NCBI GenBank assembly: GCA_025617745.1
Contig: CM046854.1
Coordinates: 60,779,606-60,843,605, forward strand
DNA: 64,000 nucleotides
Source: Heliocidaris erythrogramma
Taxonomy: Eukaryota > Echinodermata > Echinoidea > Camarodonta > Echinometridae
Direction: 5' to 3'
A program made the translations under genes and the position numbers. Below are positions 56,458-64,000 of this stretch, in pieces. Every line of letters starts with the position of its first letter. Positions within the stretch are counted from its first letter, which is position 1. The notes below the pieces were generated by a model. The model was not told the DNA's origin and made no database searches. It saw only the letters and a program-made list of their open reading frames with translations.

Positions 56458-58749
56458 CTAACCTGGAGCTTCAGGGGGCAAAGGAGTGGCATGGGAAGTT
56501 GCTTGGATTCCAGGGGAATAAGGGGGAGCAGGGGGATGCTGACACCAGCGCACTGGGGAGTTGTCGACATCTACAGGATGGGGGAAGCAATCACTGAAGT
56601 CACTAATAGCAAGCTGAGGGCTGAAGATGTACTGAGTGACCATTGGTGGGCTGGAGACACGATTGCAGTCATCACCGAGGAGGGCACGGAGACGTCGTCC
56701 TTCCATCGAGGAAGACGGCAGGTAGGGGCCATATGTCCAGGGAGGGCTAGTACGGTGGCTGATATCATCCACAAGAAGATGAATGGTTCCCTTGCCATGA
56801 TCGATGTGTCTACCGAATGGTATATGATCAATGATGATGTCATCATACATTGACGGGATTGAGCTAAGTGACTGATCAGTGGAGTGGCGGTGGACATCAT
56901 GAACGTCGTCATCAGCATCATTGAGGTCGACGGTATTGTCGGTGTCGGCATTGATGACAGGTGCGTGACAACTGTTCAGCGGCAAAGATCGAAGACAAGC
57001 ACCATGATCCGCGCTTGTTGAAGAGTAAGTACTGCCGTTAGCCTCGTCAGCATCACTGGGGGTCAGATCCACATGACCGGGAATGTGATCCAGAAGGAAT
57101 TCACCATCACATGTCACAGAAGCAGGTAATGACGAGATAGGTGACGGACTCGTGAGAGTGTGGTTACAGCTGTACGAATCAACGGCGCAAAGCTGCTTGC
57201 TACTTGTATTGCGCAGCTGAAGCAGTGATTGTGAATAGTCGGCTTTATTAGACATGACTTGATGATCAACACAAGTACTCGCACTGAAACAGTCATGGTT
57301 GTGTGATCTCGGTCTAACGTATGCACCTTCTGTGGGATTGTCAGCAATCGCAGTCGCAGCGTGTAGCGCATTAGGGCTTCTCGTGTACTTGGCAACAATA
57401 CAAGTCTGTGAGTTAGCCGTATCTGCAATGAAACATGAGCTAAGATCAAGAGAGCTATTTACATTGACCTGGGAAACCAAACTATCCTCAGTACGACATG
57501 GAAAACTAGGCTCAGCAAGACTGGGAAGAGAGCTGGGCTTTATAGTAAGACACCGGCTAGAGCTAGGCTCAGTAAGACATGGATCAGAGCTAGGCTCAGT
57601 GAGACAAGAACCAGAGCTACATGGATCAGAGTTAGGCTCAGTGAGACAATGACCAGAGCTAGGCTCAATGAGACAAGAACCAGAGCTAGGCTCAGTGAGA
57701 CAAGAAACAGAGCTAGGCTCAGTGAGACAAGAAACAGAGCTAGGCTCAGTGAGACAAGAAACAGAGCTAGGCTCAGTGAGACAAGAAACAGAGCTAGGCT
57801 CAGTGAGACAAGAACCAGAGCTAGGCTCAGTAAAACATGGATCAGAGCTAGGCTCAGTAAAACATGGATCAGAGCTAGGCTCAGTGTGACCAGGACCAGA
57901 GCTACACTTAGTGAGACAAGAACCAGAACTAGGCTCAGTGAGACAATGGATCACAGAGCGAGTGTCAACATCACGTCCAACAAAGTCAAATGAGCTTGAG
58001 GTGGCAAACCTATCGAATGGAGAATACTGATCACTCTTTATACCACCAGCACAGTAATCATACACTTCATGGAATTGCGCATCCTGATAATCCACATTGT
58101 CTGAATATTCAATCTCACTCTCACTTTCTTTTTCACCTTGTACCATAATCTCACAACCACATGCTGTTTCATTTTCAAATGCTAAATCATCATACGTAAA
58201 CACATAATCATCTCCAAACGTGATCTGCTGTTTGGATGGCTTGACAGAGATATCATTCTGCTCCATAAAAGGAGCACCAGCTACGATTGCAGCTTGTGTA
58301 TTACTCATATCATCATCAGCAACAACAAAGCCATCAAACCACATGTCGTAACCACTAAAGGCTAGCTTGAATCTAGTAAGACCAACTATGTCGAACTGGG
58401 ATACAAGGTGGGAGAACTCAGCACCAACATAATCATCATATGCAAACTGATCAACTAAGATTTCAATGCCCAAATCATCGGCTTGCGACTCTCTTAACAA
58501 ATTTATGGCAGAGCCACTTCTCACATCAACTTGTAAAGTCTGACTTCCCATCTTGGCAGGGAAACAACATGGGGACTGGTTGTTAGGTCTAGGTTGGTGT
58601 GACTTGGACTTGGACAAGTCTCGAGTGTTTGCGACTGGACACCACCGTTTTGGTGTCTCTGTCGCGGCGGCGGCGCATCGCTGCGATGCTGTGCCAGCGG
58701 GCTCGATCACGGCAACGGAGCATCGCTTTATTGATGCCCTAACATACAT
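56458..58749 (-). CDS. ORF with retropepsin-like region and 9-residue repeats
   Basis: 763 codons from ATG 58749. Residues 1-65 are basic and Cys-containing but show no CCHC knuckle. Residues 72-200 resemble the protease region of some gypsy-type polyproteins: LQVDVRSGSAINLL near the expected active site, then AGAPFMEQNDISVKPSKQQI. The catalytic triplet D-S/T-G is not intact; the sequence reads D-V-R-S-G, so cleavage activity is doubtful. An acidic stretch follows (about 205-225), then about 15 repeats of LTEPSS(G/V/D)(S/P)C, then a Ser/Asp/His-rich tail ending PPEAPG. The absence of stops in 2.3 kb, including the repeat array, suggests recent or continuing use. It is the only large ORF of the LTR element. 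Role unknown: Gag-like packaging, or a passenger or captured gene. Confidence 0.7.
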   Translation of the reverse strand: MYVRASIKRCSVAVIEPAGTASQRCAAAATETPKRWCPVANTRDLSKSKSHQPRPNNQSPCCFPAKMGSQTLQVDVRSGSAINLLRESQADDLGIEILVDQFAYDDYVGAEFSHLVSQFDIVGLTRFKLAFSGYDMWFDGFVVADDDMSNTQAAIVAGAPFMEQNDISVKPSKQQITFGDDYVFTYDDLAFENETACGCEIMVQGEKESESEIEYSDNVDYQDAQFHEVYDYCAGGIKSDQYSPFDRFATSSSFDFVGRDVDTRSVIHCLTEPSSGSCLTKCSSGPGHTEPSSDPCFTEPSSDPCFTEPSSGSCLTEPSSVSCLTEPSSVSCLTEPSSVSCLTEPSSVSCLTEPSSGSCLIEPSSGHCLTEPNSDPCSSGSCLTEPSSDPCLTEPSSSRCLTIKPSSLPSLAEPSFPCRTEDSLVSQVNVNSSLDLSSCFIADTANSQTCIVAKYTRSPNALHAATAIADNPTEGAYVRPRSHNHDCFSASTCVDHQVMSNKADYSQSLLQLRNTSSKQLCAVDSYSCNHTLTSPSPISSLPASVTCDGEFLLDHIPGHVDLTPSDADEANGSTYSSTSADHGACLRSLPLNSCHAPVINADTDNTVDLNDADDDVHDVHRHSTDQSLSSIPSMYDDIIIDHIPFGRHIDHGKGTIHLLVDDISHRTSPPWTYGPYLPSSSMEGRRLRALLGDDCNRVSSPPMVTQYIFSPQLAISDFSDCFPHPVDVDNSPVRWCQHPPAPPYSPGIQATSHATPLPPEAPG
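57540..57950 (-). repeat. In-frame 27-bp minisatellite
   Basis: About 15 copies of a 27-bp unit (plus strand GAGCTAGGCTCAGTGAGACA...). Each codes for nine residues on the minus strand. The array is also open in a plus-strand frame, which is a shadow. Neighbouring units differ by one or two bases, as expected of slippage or unequal exchange. Confidence 0.9.
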
Positions 58750-58891
58750 TATGGTATGTGGGACTACACACTCAACGAAGTATCGACAATACCTGAAATT
58801 ATCACGGAAAATGACAACCGAACGCCTGGCCCCTATTATCTTGGGCTAGATTCCTGTCGAAGTTGGTTCCACGGAGTGTCTTTTGGGCCTG

Positions 58892-58916
58892 AGTTTCGAT
58901 CCCGACGCTCCCACCA
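58892..58916 (-). other. Primer-binding site, unidentified tRNA
   Basis: Minus-strand TGGTGGGAGCGTCGGGAT begins exactly at the LTR end. Its complement reads like a tRNA 3' end: a T-loop TTTCGATC, a stem and CTCCCACCA with terminal CCA. I could not match it to a specific tRNA from memory. Confidence 0.75.
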
Positions 58917-59089
58917 CGCCATTAAACGAAAGGAAACACCAGACGATTCCAAGTAAAGTGTTGAGTGGAGTTTATTACCGTGACCGAGTCGCTGGTACAT
59001 CGTATAATCATACACATATGGGTCAATGTATGGCAAGCCAAATGCCACCTCATTCATGTCTTTATAATCACAATAACCATATCATGGCG
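58917..59089 (-). repeat. 5' LTR of the non-autonomous element
   Basis: Identical to 54188-54360 over all 173 bp, with one extra shared flanking T. Confidence 0.85.
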
Positions 59090-59094
59090 TTGAT

Positions 59095-60120
59095 GTTAAT
59101 GTAATTTTGTTTTTATGTTGGCAATTAAATAAAAGTGTACGTTTATTCTTTTTTTTAAGGGTTTTTTTTTTATTTGACAGGAATAATCAAATTACCGGGA
59201 AGAAGTATATCTTCTATATTAACGTTTACTTTGCATTTGTGAGTAAAATTTATGTTGCCATTCCTTTCCAGCTTTCATGCCTGTAAGTCACCACTCAATC
59301 ACATGTCTTACAATACCATTCATTTCCTTCTACTTATGATTAACCATTCCAGTCAGAGCTTATTGTCTTCACTCTTCCTTTCATTTCAAGCAGGGGTGTC
59401 GCTAGAGCATTTTGAATGGGGAGAGATGGGGCAATACTAACCGTGCCGAAAAAAAAAATTCCCACAAATTTTCAATAATGAAAAAAGAAAATGGAAGTTC
59501 AATTAGTTTTATATATTTTTTGACATGCCAAAATACCGACAGTTTGAAAATTACAAATATTAAGGTGTATTACCCTCCACCACCCTAGGGGTGCATCCAG
59601 GATTTTGTAAAAGATGGGGCACACGTTGCAGAAAATTCTCTGACAAGTTGAAAAAGGAAAAGGGGGGGGGGTACAATCTTGAAGTTGTATACTGAAGGTA
59701 TGTCACTTTGTATCAAGGGGGCATGGGCTGCAAGCCTTCTGCCACTGCCCCCACCCACCCCTACCCCCTCCAGCGATACCACTGCTTTTACTCTCATTTT
59801 GTATCTTTCTCATTCCTTTCAATATAAAGGTCACTCTAGCTTACCTTTCACACAAATTTTACATTTCACGTTTCTAGTTCGTTCAAGTTCAATAGTTTAT
59901 TATTTAAGGCAACTAGATGACTTTTCATCTCCTTAAGATAAAAGAGATAAACTAAATCTTTTTGTTGTTGTTGTTGTCTATTTAATAACAATAAATATCA
60001 ATTAAAATAACAAGTTTATAATTAAACAAAAAATAATAATGAAAATCTTTGCAGAAGTCTAAATTTTCACATCACATATAATTGAATGAATATTCAGGGT
60101 TTTTTTCAACAGTTTTCAAG
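59095..60120. other. Gene-free interval
   Basis: AT-rich DNA with T and G runs (59160, 59660). No gene seen. Confidence 0.35.
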
Positions 60121-60126
60121 AAATAT

Positions 60127-60347
60127 TCATGACAACCGCTTCATTCTATTATACTGTTGCTGGTCACCAACATAAATTAAATCTAGGTTTGGTTCATTCA
60201 GCTGAAGGCACTTATTTGTTAGGCTTTCAGCAAATGCAATATTCCAATAGAAATCCTCCCAATCAGAAACCATTGTTAGGGATATCTGTATTGTTTTATT
60301 TTGAATGAAAGCCTCACCTTCATTACATGTCTCCACTTGTGAGATTG
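60127..60347 (-). CDS. Putative terminal exon of an unknown gene
   Basis: On the minus strand an acceptor-like TTAATCAG precedes an open frame of 72 codons to TGA: VETCNEGEAFIQNKTIQISL, then VSDWEDFYWNIAFAESLTNK and NLDLIYVGDQQQYNRMKRLS. There is no ATG near the start, so it needs an upstream exon. The composition looks like a real globular protein. Family not recognised. Upstream exons may be to the right (for example near 62.0 kb), separated by a MITE. Confidence 0.5.
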
Positions 60348-60401
60348 CTGATTAATGAGGACCTTACAAAAATACATATTGAGCTAGTATAATATTAAAT
60401 T

Positions 60402-60860
60402 GAAAGTTCACCCTGATTATAAGTTGGTTTTATAAGAAGCAGAAAACTTAAAGAAACAGATCAGTGAAGGTTTGAGCAAAATATGATACGACATAAGAAA
60501 CTAGTTATGATTTTTTGAAGTTGTAATCAATCAAAGATAAATTGGCAACTCTGTGTCGTATCTTGTGAGCTCCTCTCCCATTTGCACTGTACCCCAAAAA
60601 TCATTAATTTCCATTTTCTCTAAAGAAAATATTCAAACATACATGGCATGCACCTTAGATATATAATCATTGCTCATACAATTTTTTTTTTACAAAACCT
60701 GTAGGAAAAAATCTATTCCTTCATCAGAAACTAAGAAAATGGAAATTTATGAAATTTTCTATACGAAGCACATGGGAGAGGAGCTCAAACCTCCACTGAT
60801 CTGTTTCTTTAATTTTCTGCTTCTTTTATAACCAACTTAATATCAGGGTGGACTTTCCTG
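60402..60860. mobile_element. MITE with about 75-bp inverted ends
   Basis: Left arm GAAAGTTCACCCTGAT...CAGTGAAGGTTTGAGC (60402-60476) is inverted at 60786-60860. An inner pair (GAGCTCCTCTCCCAT near 60569 and its complement near 60772) extends the hairpin. Non-coding. It sits in the presumed intron of the minus-strand gene at 60.1 kb. Confidence 0.8.
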
Positions 60861-60984
60861 CTAAATTGTATGAGTTTATTCCTTGAACAGTTTTTGAACA
60901 TCCACTGCTGGCATCTGAAGCACATGGTATCATATTAGGTAGATGTCTATGAAGAGCTGTAGTGGTATACCGTAAGTCTGTTGA

Positions 60985-61985
60985 ATGAAAAGAGAAAATG
61001 GAACAAATTAAAAACTACTAAGGTCGTACACAATATGACAGGACTGCAATATGCCAGATATATGCATGACTGAAACAGAGTAAATATAGCTTGATAAAAA
61101 TCTTTTTTAACCACATTCATTAAAATCAAGTTCTTTTGTAAGCATGAAATGGATGAGCGATGAATCCTTTGAAAGAAATTCCCATATTTGACTTTTACAG
61201 GTCAGAGGGGAATGAAATTACAATTATTTCAAATAACTTGCTTCCTCCTCTACAAGTTGTGTACTGTTGATATATTATATATATTATATATTTTATATTC
61301 ATGTATTTAAAAAAAAAACTTTTTTGTTGTGGGGGGGGGGGGGGGGGGGAGGGGGGGGGATTACCACATTTAATTGTACACAGTATAGGCCTACCTCTCC
61401 AAGCTTGAGCAGGTCAGTACTATTATATTTGCTCTTTGTTCATCTCTCCTGATTGTGTATCTCAATATTCCTTCACCATCCATTGTAAAGAATCATGCTG
61501 TGTAAAAAAAAAGGATAAATAAATAAATTTATAAGTAAATGAAAGTAATTTAGAGGTTCACAAGATATATTTCGCAGAAAAACTTGTACTCCACTAATTC
61601 TTATTTTTTCGATCTTCTTAAACATCTAGATACATGTAGAAATGTACATCTAATTTAGATCATAGATTACAGCTCAAAAGAAACCGTTTTCATAGAATGT
61701 ATTGTGAATAAATGTGCAATCTTCTCCTTCTCCATGCTTACACACAATGGTGGGCTTTGTTAGTAATGGTTTCAAATAATGTTTACATAGTTTAAGGACA
61801 AGCTATCAAAATATCAATGGGAACTAGTGAGGGTATCTGTAATATGATTTTAACGAACACTTTTAGGGACCCCTGGAAGCCCTAATTGCTTTTATAGTTA
61901 ATTTCCTTGTTTCCTGTTAAATTGATTTGAATTACGTAGTAAGCATATACAATACTCATGAAAGATGAATGAAAATGTTCTGTAA
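60985..61985. other. Gene-free interval
   Basis: Contains a long interrupted G run (61330-61359) and AT-rich DNA. Minus-strand TTTCTCTTTTCATTCAACAG before 60978 is acceptor-like, but no clear exon follows. Confidence 0.35.
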
Positions 61986-61991
61986 ACTTAC

Positions 61992-62088
61992 CTGTAATTT
62001 AGGAGGGCTAAATTTCTGCTTCATCATATACGGTCAACAGTTGTCGCAATGTTTGAATAACACTTCTTGGGTTCCTTTCCATTTTGAT
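61992..62088 (-). other. Candidate spliced exon, minus strand
   Basis: 97 bp between an acceptor with a long T tract (TTTTTACAACAG) and a consensus donor ACAG/GTAAGT. One frame reads MERNPRSVIQTLRQLLTVYD but meets TAG before the donor, and the other two frames also stop. So it is either non-coding, a poison or skipped exon, or decayed. Confidence 0.4.
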
Positions 62089-62094
62089 CTGTTG

Positions 62095-62620
62095 TAAAAA
62101 AAAAAAAAGAAAACACAGTTGTAACTTTTTTTTTTGTCTTTCTTGATACATGTCATAGTTACATTGATAACAATTATTTTTATCACGCAAATACATTTGT
62201 AAATTCCAATCCATTATTTGTAATAGGTAAAAATTCAATATTCATCAGCTGTCTTATATTTATTTATTAATTAAGGTGCATTCAAGCTTTATAAGTTTCT
62301 TGGAAAGAAAAAGAAACAACCTCTGCAACTTATAGTGTTTCTGAAATTTTGAAAAGGGATCCATAAACTGGCTTAATTTACACCAGACTGAAATCTATCG
62401 GACTAATATTTAACTTCGTCAGTTTAATTGACCCATGAACTGAACCAAGTATGATAATTGATCCAAGTCTTTTGAGAACGAAAACAAAGTCAGGCATGAA
62501 AGTGAAGTTGAACAGAGTCTACATCCATCTTAATTTCTTATCAAACATGGTTACTTTGAATTCGTTCCCCAAACACAGCTTTAGCCCTAGGCCTAGCTAA
62601 GTGAGTCTACATCTACTCAA
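62095..62620. other. Gene-free interval
   Basis: No gene or repeat recognised apart from A/T runs. Confidence 0.35.
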
Positions 62621-62623
62621 GGA

Positions 62624-62704
62624 CAAATTACTCGAAATCAACTATATTATACTCGATGAACCCGGTTCAACGAGTATAATATATAGTTGATTTCGAGTAA
62701 TTTG
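62624..62704. repeat. Near-perfect cruciform
   Basis: Arms of about 40 bp: CAAATTACTCGAAATCAACT... and its complement ...GTTGATTTCGAGTAATTTG, meeting at AACCCGGTT with almost no loop. One mismatch and a 2-bp indel separate the arms. Confidence 0.9.
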
Positions 62705-62709
62705 TTATA

Positions 62710-63250
62710 TACCTGCGTGATAACCTGATGAGTGCAGGTCGAAAAGCTTCGTTATCATGTCTCTTTTTCGTGCCATATTGAAATTTTGTAGTACCAAGAA
62801 ATTATTTATGATAATTATTCAAAAGAATTGATCGGCTACAACCTTATTCCACTGTGTGTAATGTCAATGTAACGACGCACAGTGGGCCCCTCAGTGGCGG
62901 ATCCAGGGGGGAGGGGGCACAGGGGGCACGTAAGCCTTTTTTGGTTTTTTGCTTGTAGTCCAGTAGACGGTACCATATATCATGTACATGACCGGGAAAA
63001 GGTTTCAAGGTTTTTTTGTTGATTTGTTTTCTAGATGGGTATTGAAGTAAATTCAGCTGGGTTGCCACCTTGGGTTGCCACCTTGCCACCTTGGCAACCT
63101 TGAGCAATTTTTTTAATTAGCCTAATTAGCATAACCATCTAATTAGCATATGTGCAATATGTAATATGTTGCTAACCTTAAGCAACAAAGCCTGAAAACA
63201 TAAATAATACAACTCTTCTAGGGTTTTCTGTCACGAGGAATTCATTTATT
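62710..63250. other. Gene-free interval
   Basis: Contains a short G-rich tract (about 62895-62930) and a TTGCCACCTTGG duplication near 63061-63095. No gene seen. Confidence 0.35.
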
Positions 63251-63254
63251 ATAG

Positions 63255-64000
63255 CAATTTATTACATGTAAACCGTGGAACAGTAGTAAGACATGGAGTA
63301 TCATTAATGAATTATTAGTCGGAAAGAAAAAAATGTCGCAAGTCGCTGAGATAGACAGGCTTATCAAAAAGGTAGATGGAAGGAATACACTCATTACATC
63401 TATGTATGATATTGTAAATGAATTCAATAATTTCTTTGTTAATATTGGTCCGAACTTGGCGGATACATTACCAAATAGAAGTATGTCACATATACCTTAC
63501 TTTGGGGTACAAGCTGATAATTCATTATTTTGGAAGCCTGTTACTGAGGCTGAGGTTTTTAATCATCTCTTAAATCTAGATGTCAAAAAGGCTTGTGGTT
63601 ATGACAATATACCTGGACGATTGTTAAGAGATGGTGCTGCCTACATAGCACGTGTCCTTACATATATTTTTAATCTATCCTTAGAGTGTGGGAGGATGCC
63701 AGATGAAATGAAAATAGCAAAAGTTTCACCTATTCACAAAAAGGGACCAAAAGAGGAACCTGGAAATTACAGACCAATTTCGGTTTTACCAGTGTTAAGT
63801 AAAGTCTTTGAAAAAATAACAAATGGTCGGCTGATACAATTTTTAGAATCAAACAATACCTTTTACCATCATCAATATGGATTTAGAAAAAAATATAGTA
63901 CAAAACTATCATTGATAAACTTGTCTAACACTATTCTGAAATCAATGGATGAGGGTAGAGCTACACTTGGGATTTTTATTGACTTCAAAAAAGCTTTTGA
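63255..64000 (+). pseudogene. LINE reverse transcriptase fragment, runs off the right edge
   Basis: Open frame without ATG from 63255 to the window end. It starts inside the endonuclease-RT linker (KPWNSSKTWSIINELL) and continues with FNNFFVNIGPNLAD, GYDNIPGRLL, AKVSPIHKKG, NYRPISVLPVLSKVFEKI, YGFRKKYST and FIDFKKAF at the edge. This is a CR1/L2-group or related non-LTR RT, palm up to motif A. The endonuclease is missing, so it is 5'-truncated at about 63.2 kb. The part in view has no stop. It differs from the LINE at 35-38 kb. Confidence 0.85.

Larger units (their letters stand above)
54188..59089 (-). mobile_element. Non-autonomous LTR retrotransposon with atypical LTR ends
   Basis: Two identical 173-bp direct repeats (54188-54360 and 58917-59089) flank 4.5 kb. 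Reading the minus strand: 5' LTR, a primer site directly adjoining it, a 763-codon ORF, about 2.1 kb of non-coding DNA, a polypurine tract and the 3' LTR. A possible 3-bp target duplication TTG flanks it. No reverse transcriptase, RNase H or integrase frame is present, so it must depend on another element. The LTRs start CGCCAT and end ATGGCG, a 6-bp inverted repeat, instead of TG...CA. Identical LTRs indicate a very recent insertion. I do not recognise the family. Confidence 0.8.

Noticed and set aside
57299..57993. Plus-strand ORFs rich in RARLSETR or ELGSVRQE repeats
   Set aside because: Shadows of the 27-bp minisatellite that is in frame in the minus-strand ORF 56458-58749.

Overview
The window looks like animal nuclear DNA from a marine invertebrate, most likely an echinoderm such as a sea urchin. 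That is an inference. It rests on intron-poor type II GT10 fucosyltransferase genes, a CsRn1-clade Ty3/gypsy element primed by tRNA-Trp, Tx1/L1-like and CR1/L2-group LINEs, Helitron-like ends, abundant foldback MITEs and many long poly-G/poly-C tracts. There are no operons; the sequence is mostly transposable elements around a few host genes.

Layout. 0.5-2.1 kb and 45.6-47.3 kb hold two diverged copies of one block, each with an alpha-1,3-fucosyltransferase gene on the minus strand. Between them: 2.4-7.1 kb, Helitron-like non-autonomous repeats in both orientations; 7.15-8.17 kb, a MITE with an 8-bp target duplication; 9.0-11.8 kb, small tandem and inverted repeats; 11.8-16.9 kb, a young CsRn1-type LTR retrotransposon nested in a MITE, with intact pol but a gag too short to contain a capsid; 17.2-25.3 kb, a Tx1/L1-like LINE with a 15-bp target duplication, part of which has been tandemly duplicated with its flank almost without change; 26.5-30.3 kb, a second decayed LINE of the same type; 32.8-33.8 kb, an intact orphan LINE ORF1; about 35.4-38.9 kb, a decayed CR1/L2-group LINE; 39-45 kb, a Tc1/mariner-like MITE, minisatellites and tandem repeats.

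Right of the second fucosyltransferase (47.3-64 kb) are several spliced-exon candidates on both strands (50.7-51.3, 60.1-60.3 and 62.0 kb), a tandem duplication that triplicates one exon, a foldback with a tRNA-like loop (48.9-49.3 kb), a near-perfect cruciform (62.6 kb) and the 5' part of another LINE reverse transcriptase running off the right edge.

The most unusual object is 54188-59089 (minus strand). Two identical 173-bp direct repeats flank a tRNA-3'-end-like primer site, a polypurine tract and one 763-codon ORF with a retropepsin-like region, a disturbed catalytic motif and an in-frame 27-bp minisatellite. There is no reverse transcriptase or integrase. I read it as an undescribed-looking non-autonomous LTR retrotransposon whose LTRs end CGCCAT...ATGGCG instead of TG...CA. 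Several ORFs in the window appear to begin at TTG; for the fucosyltransferases I moved the start to the first ATG.
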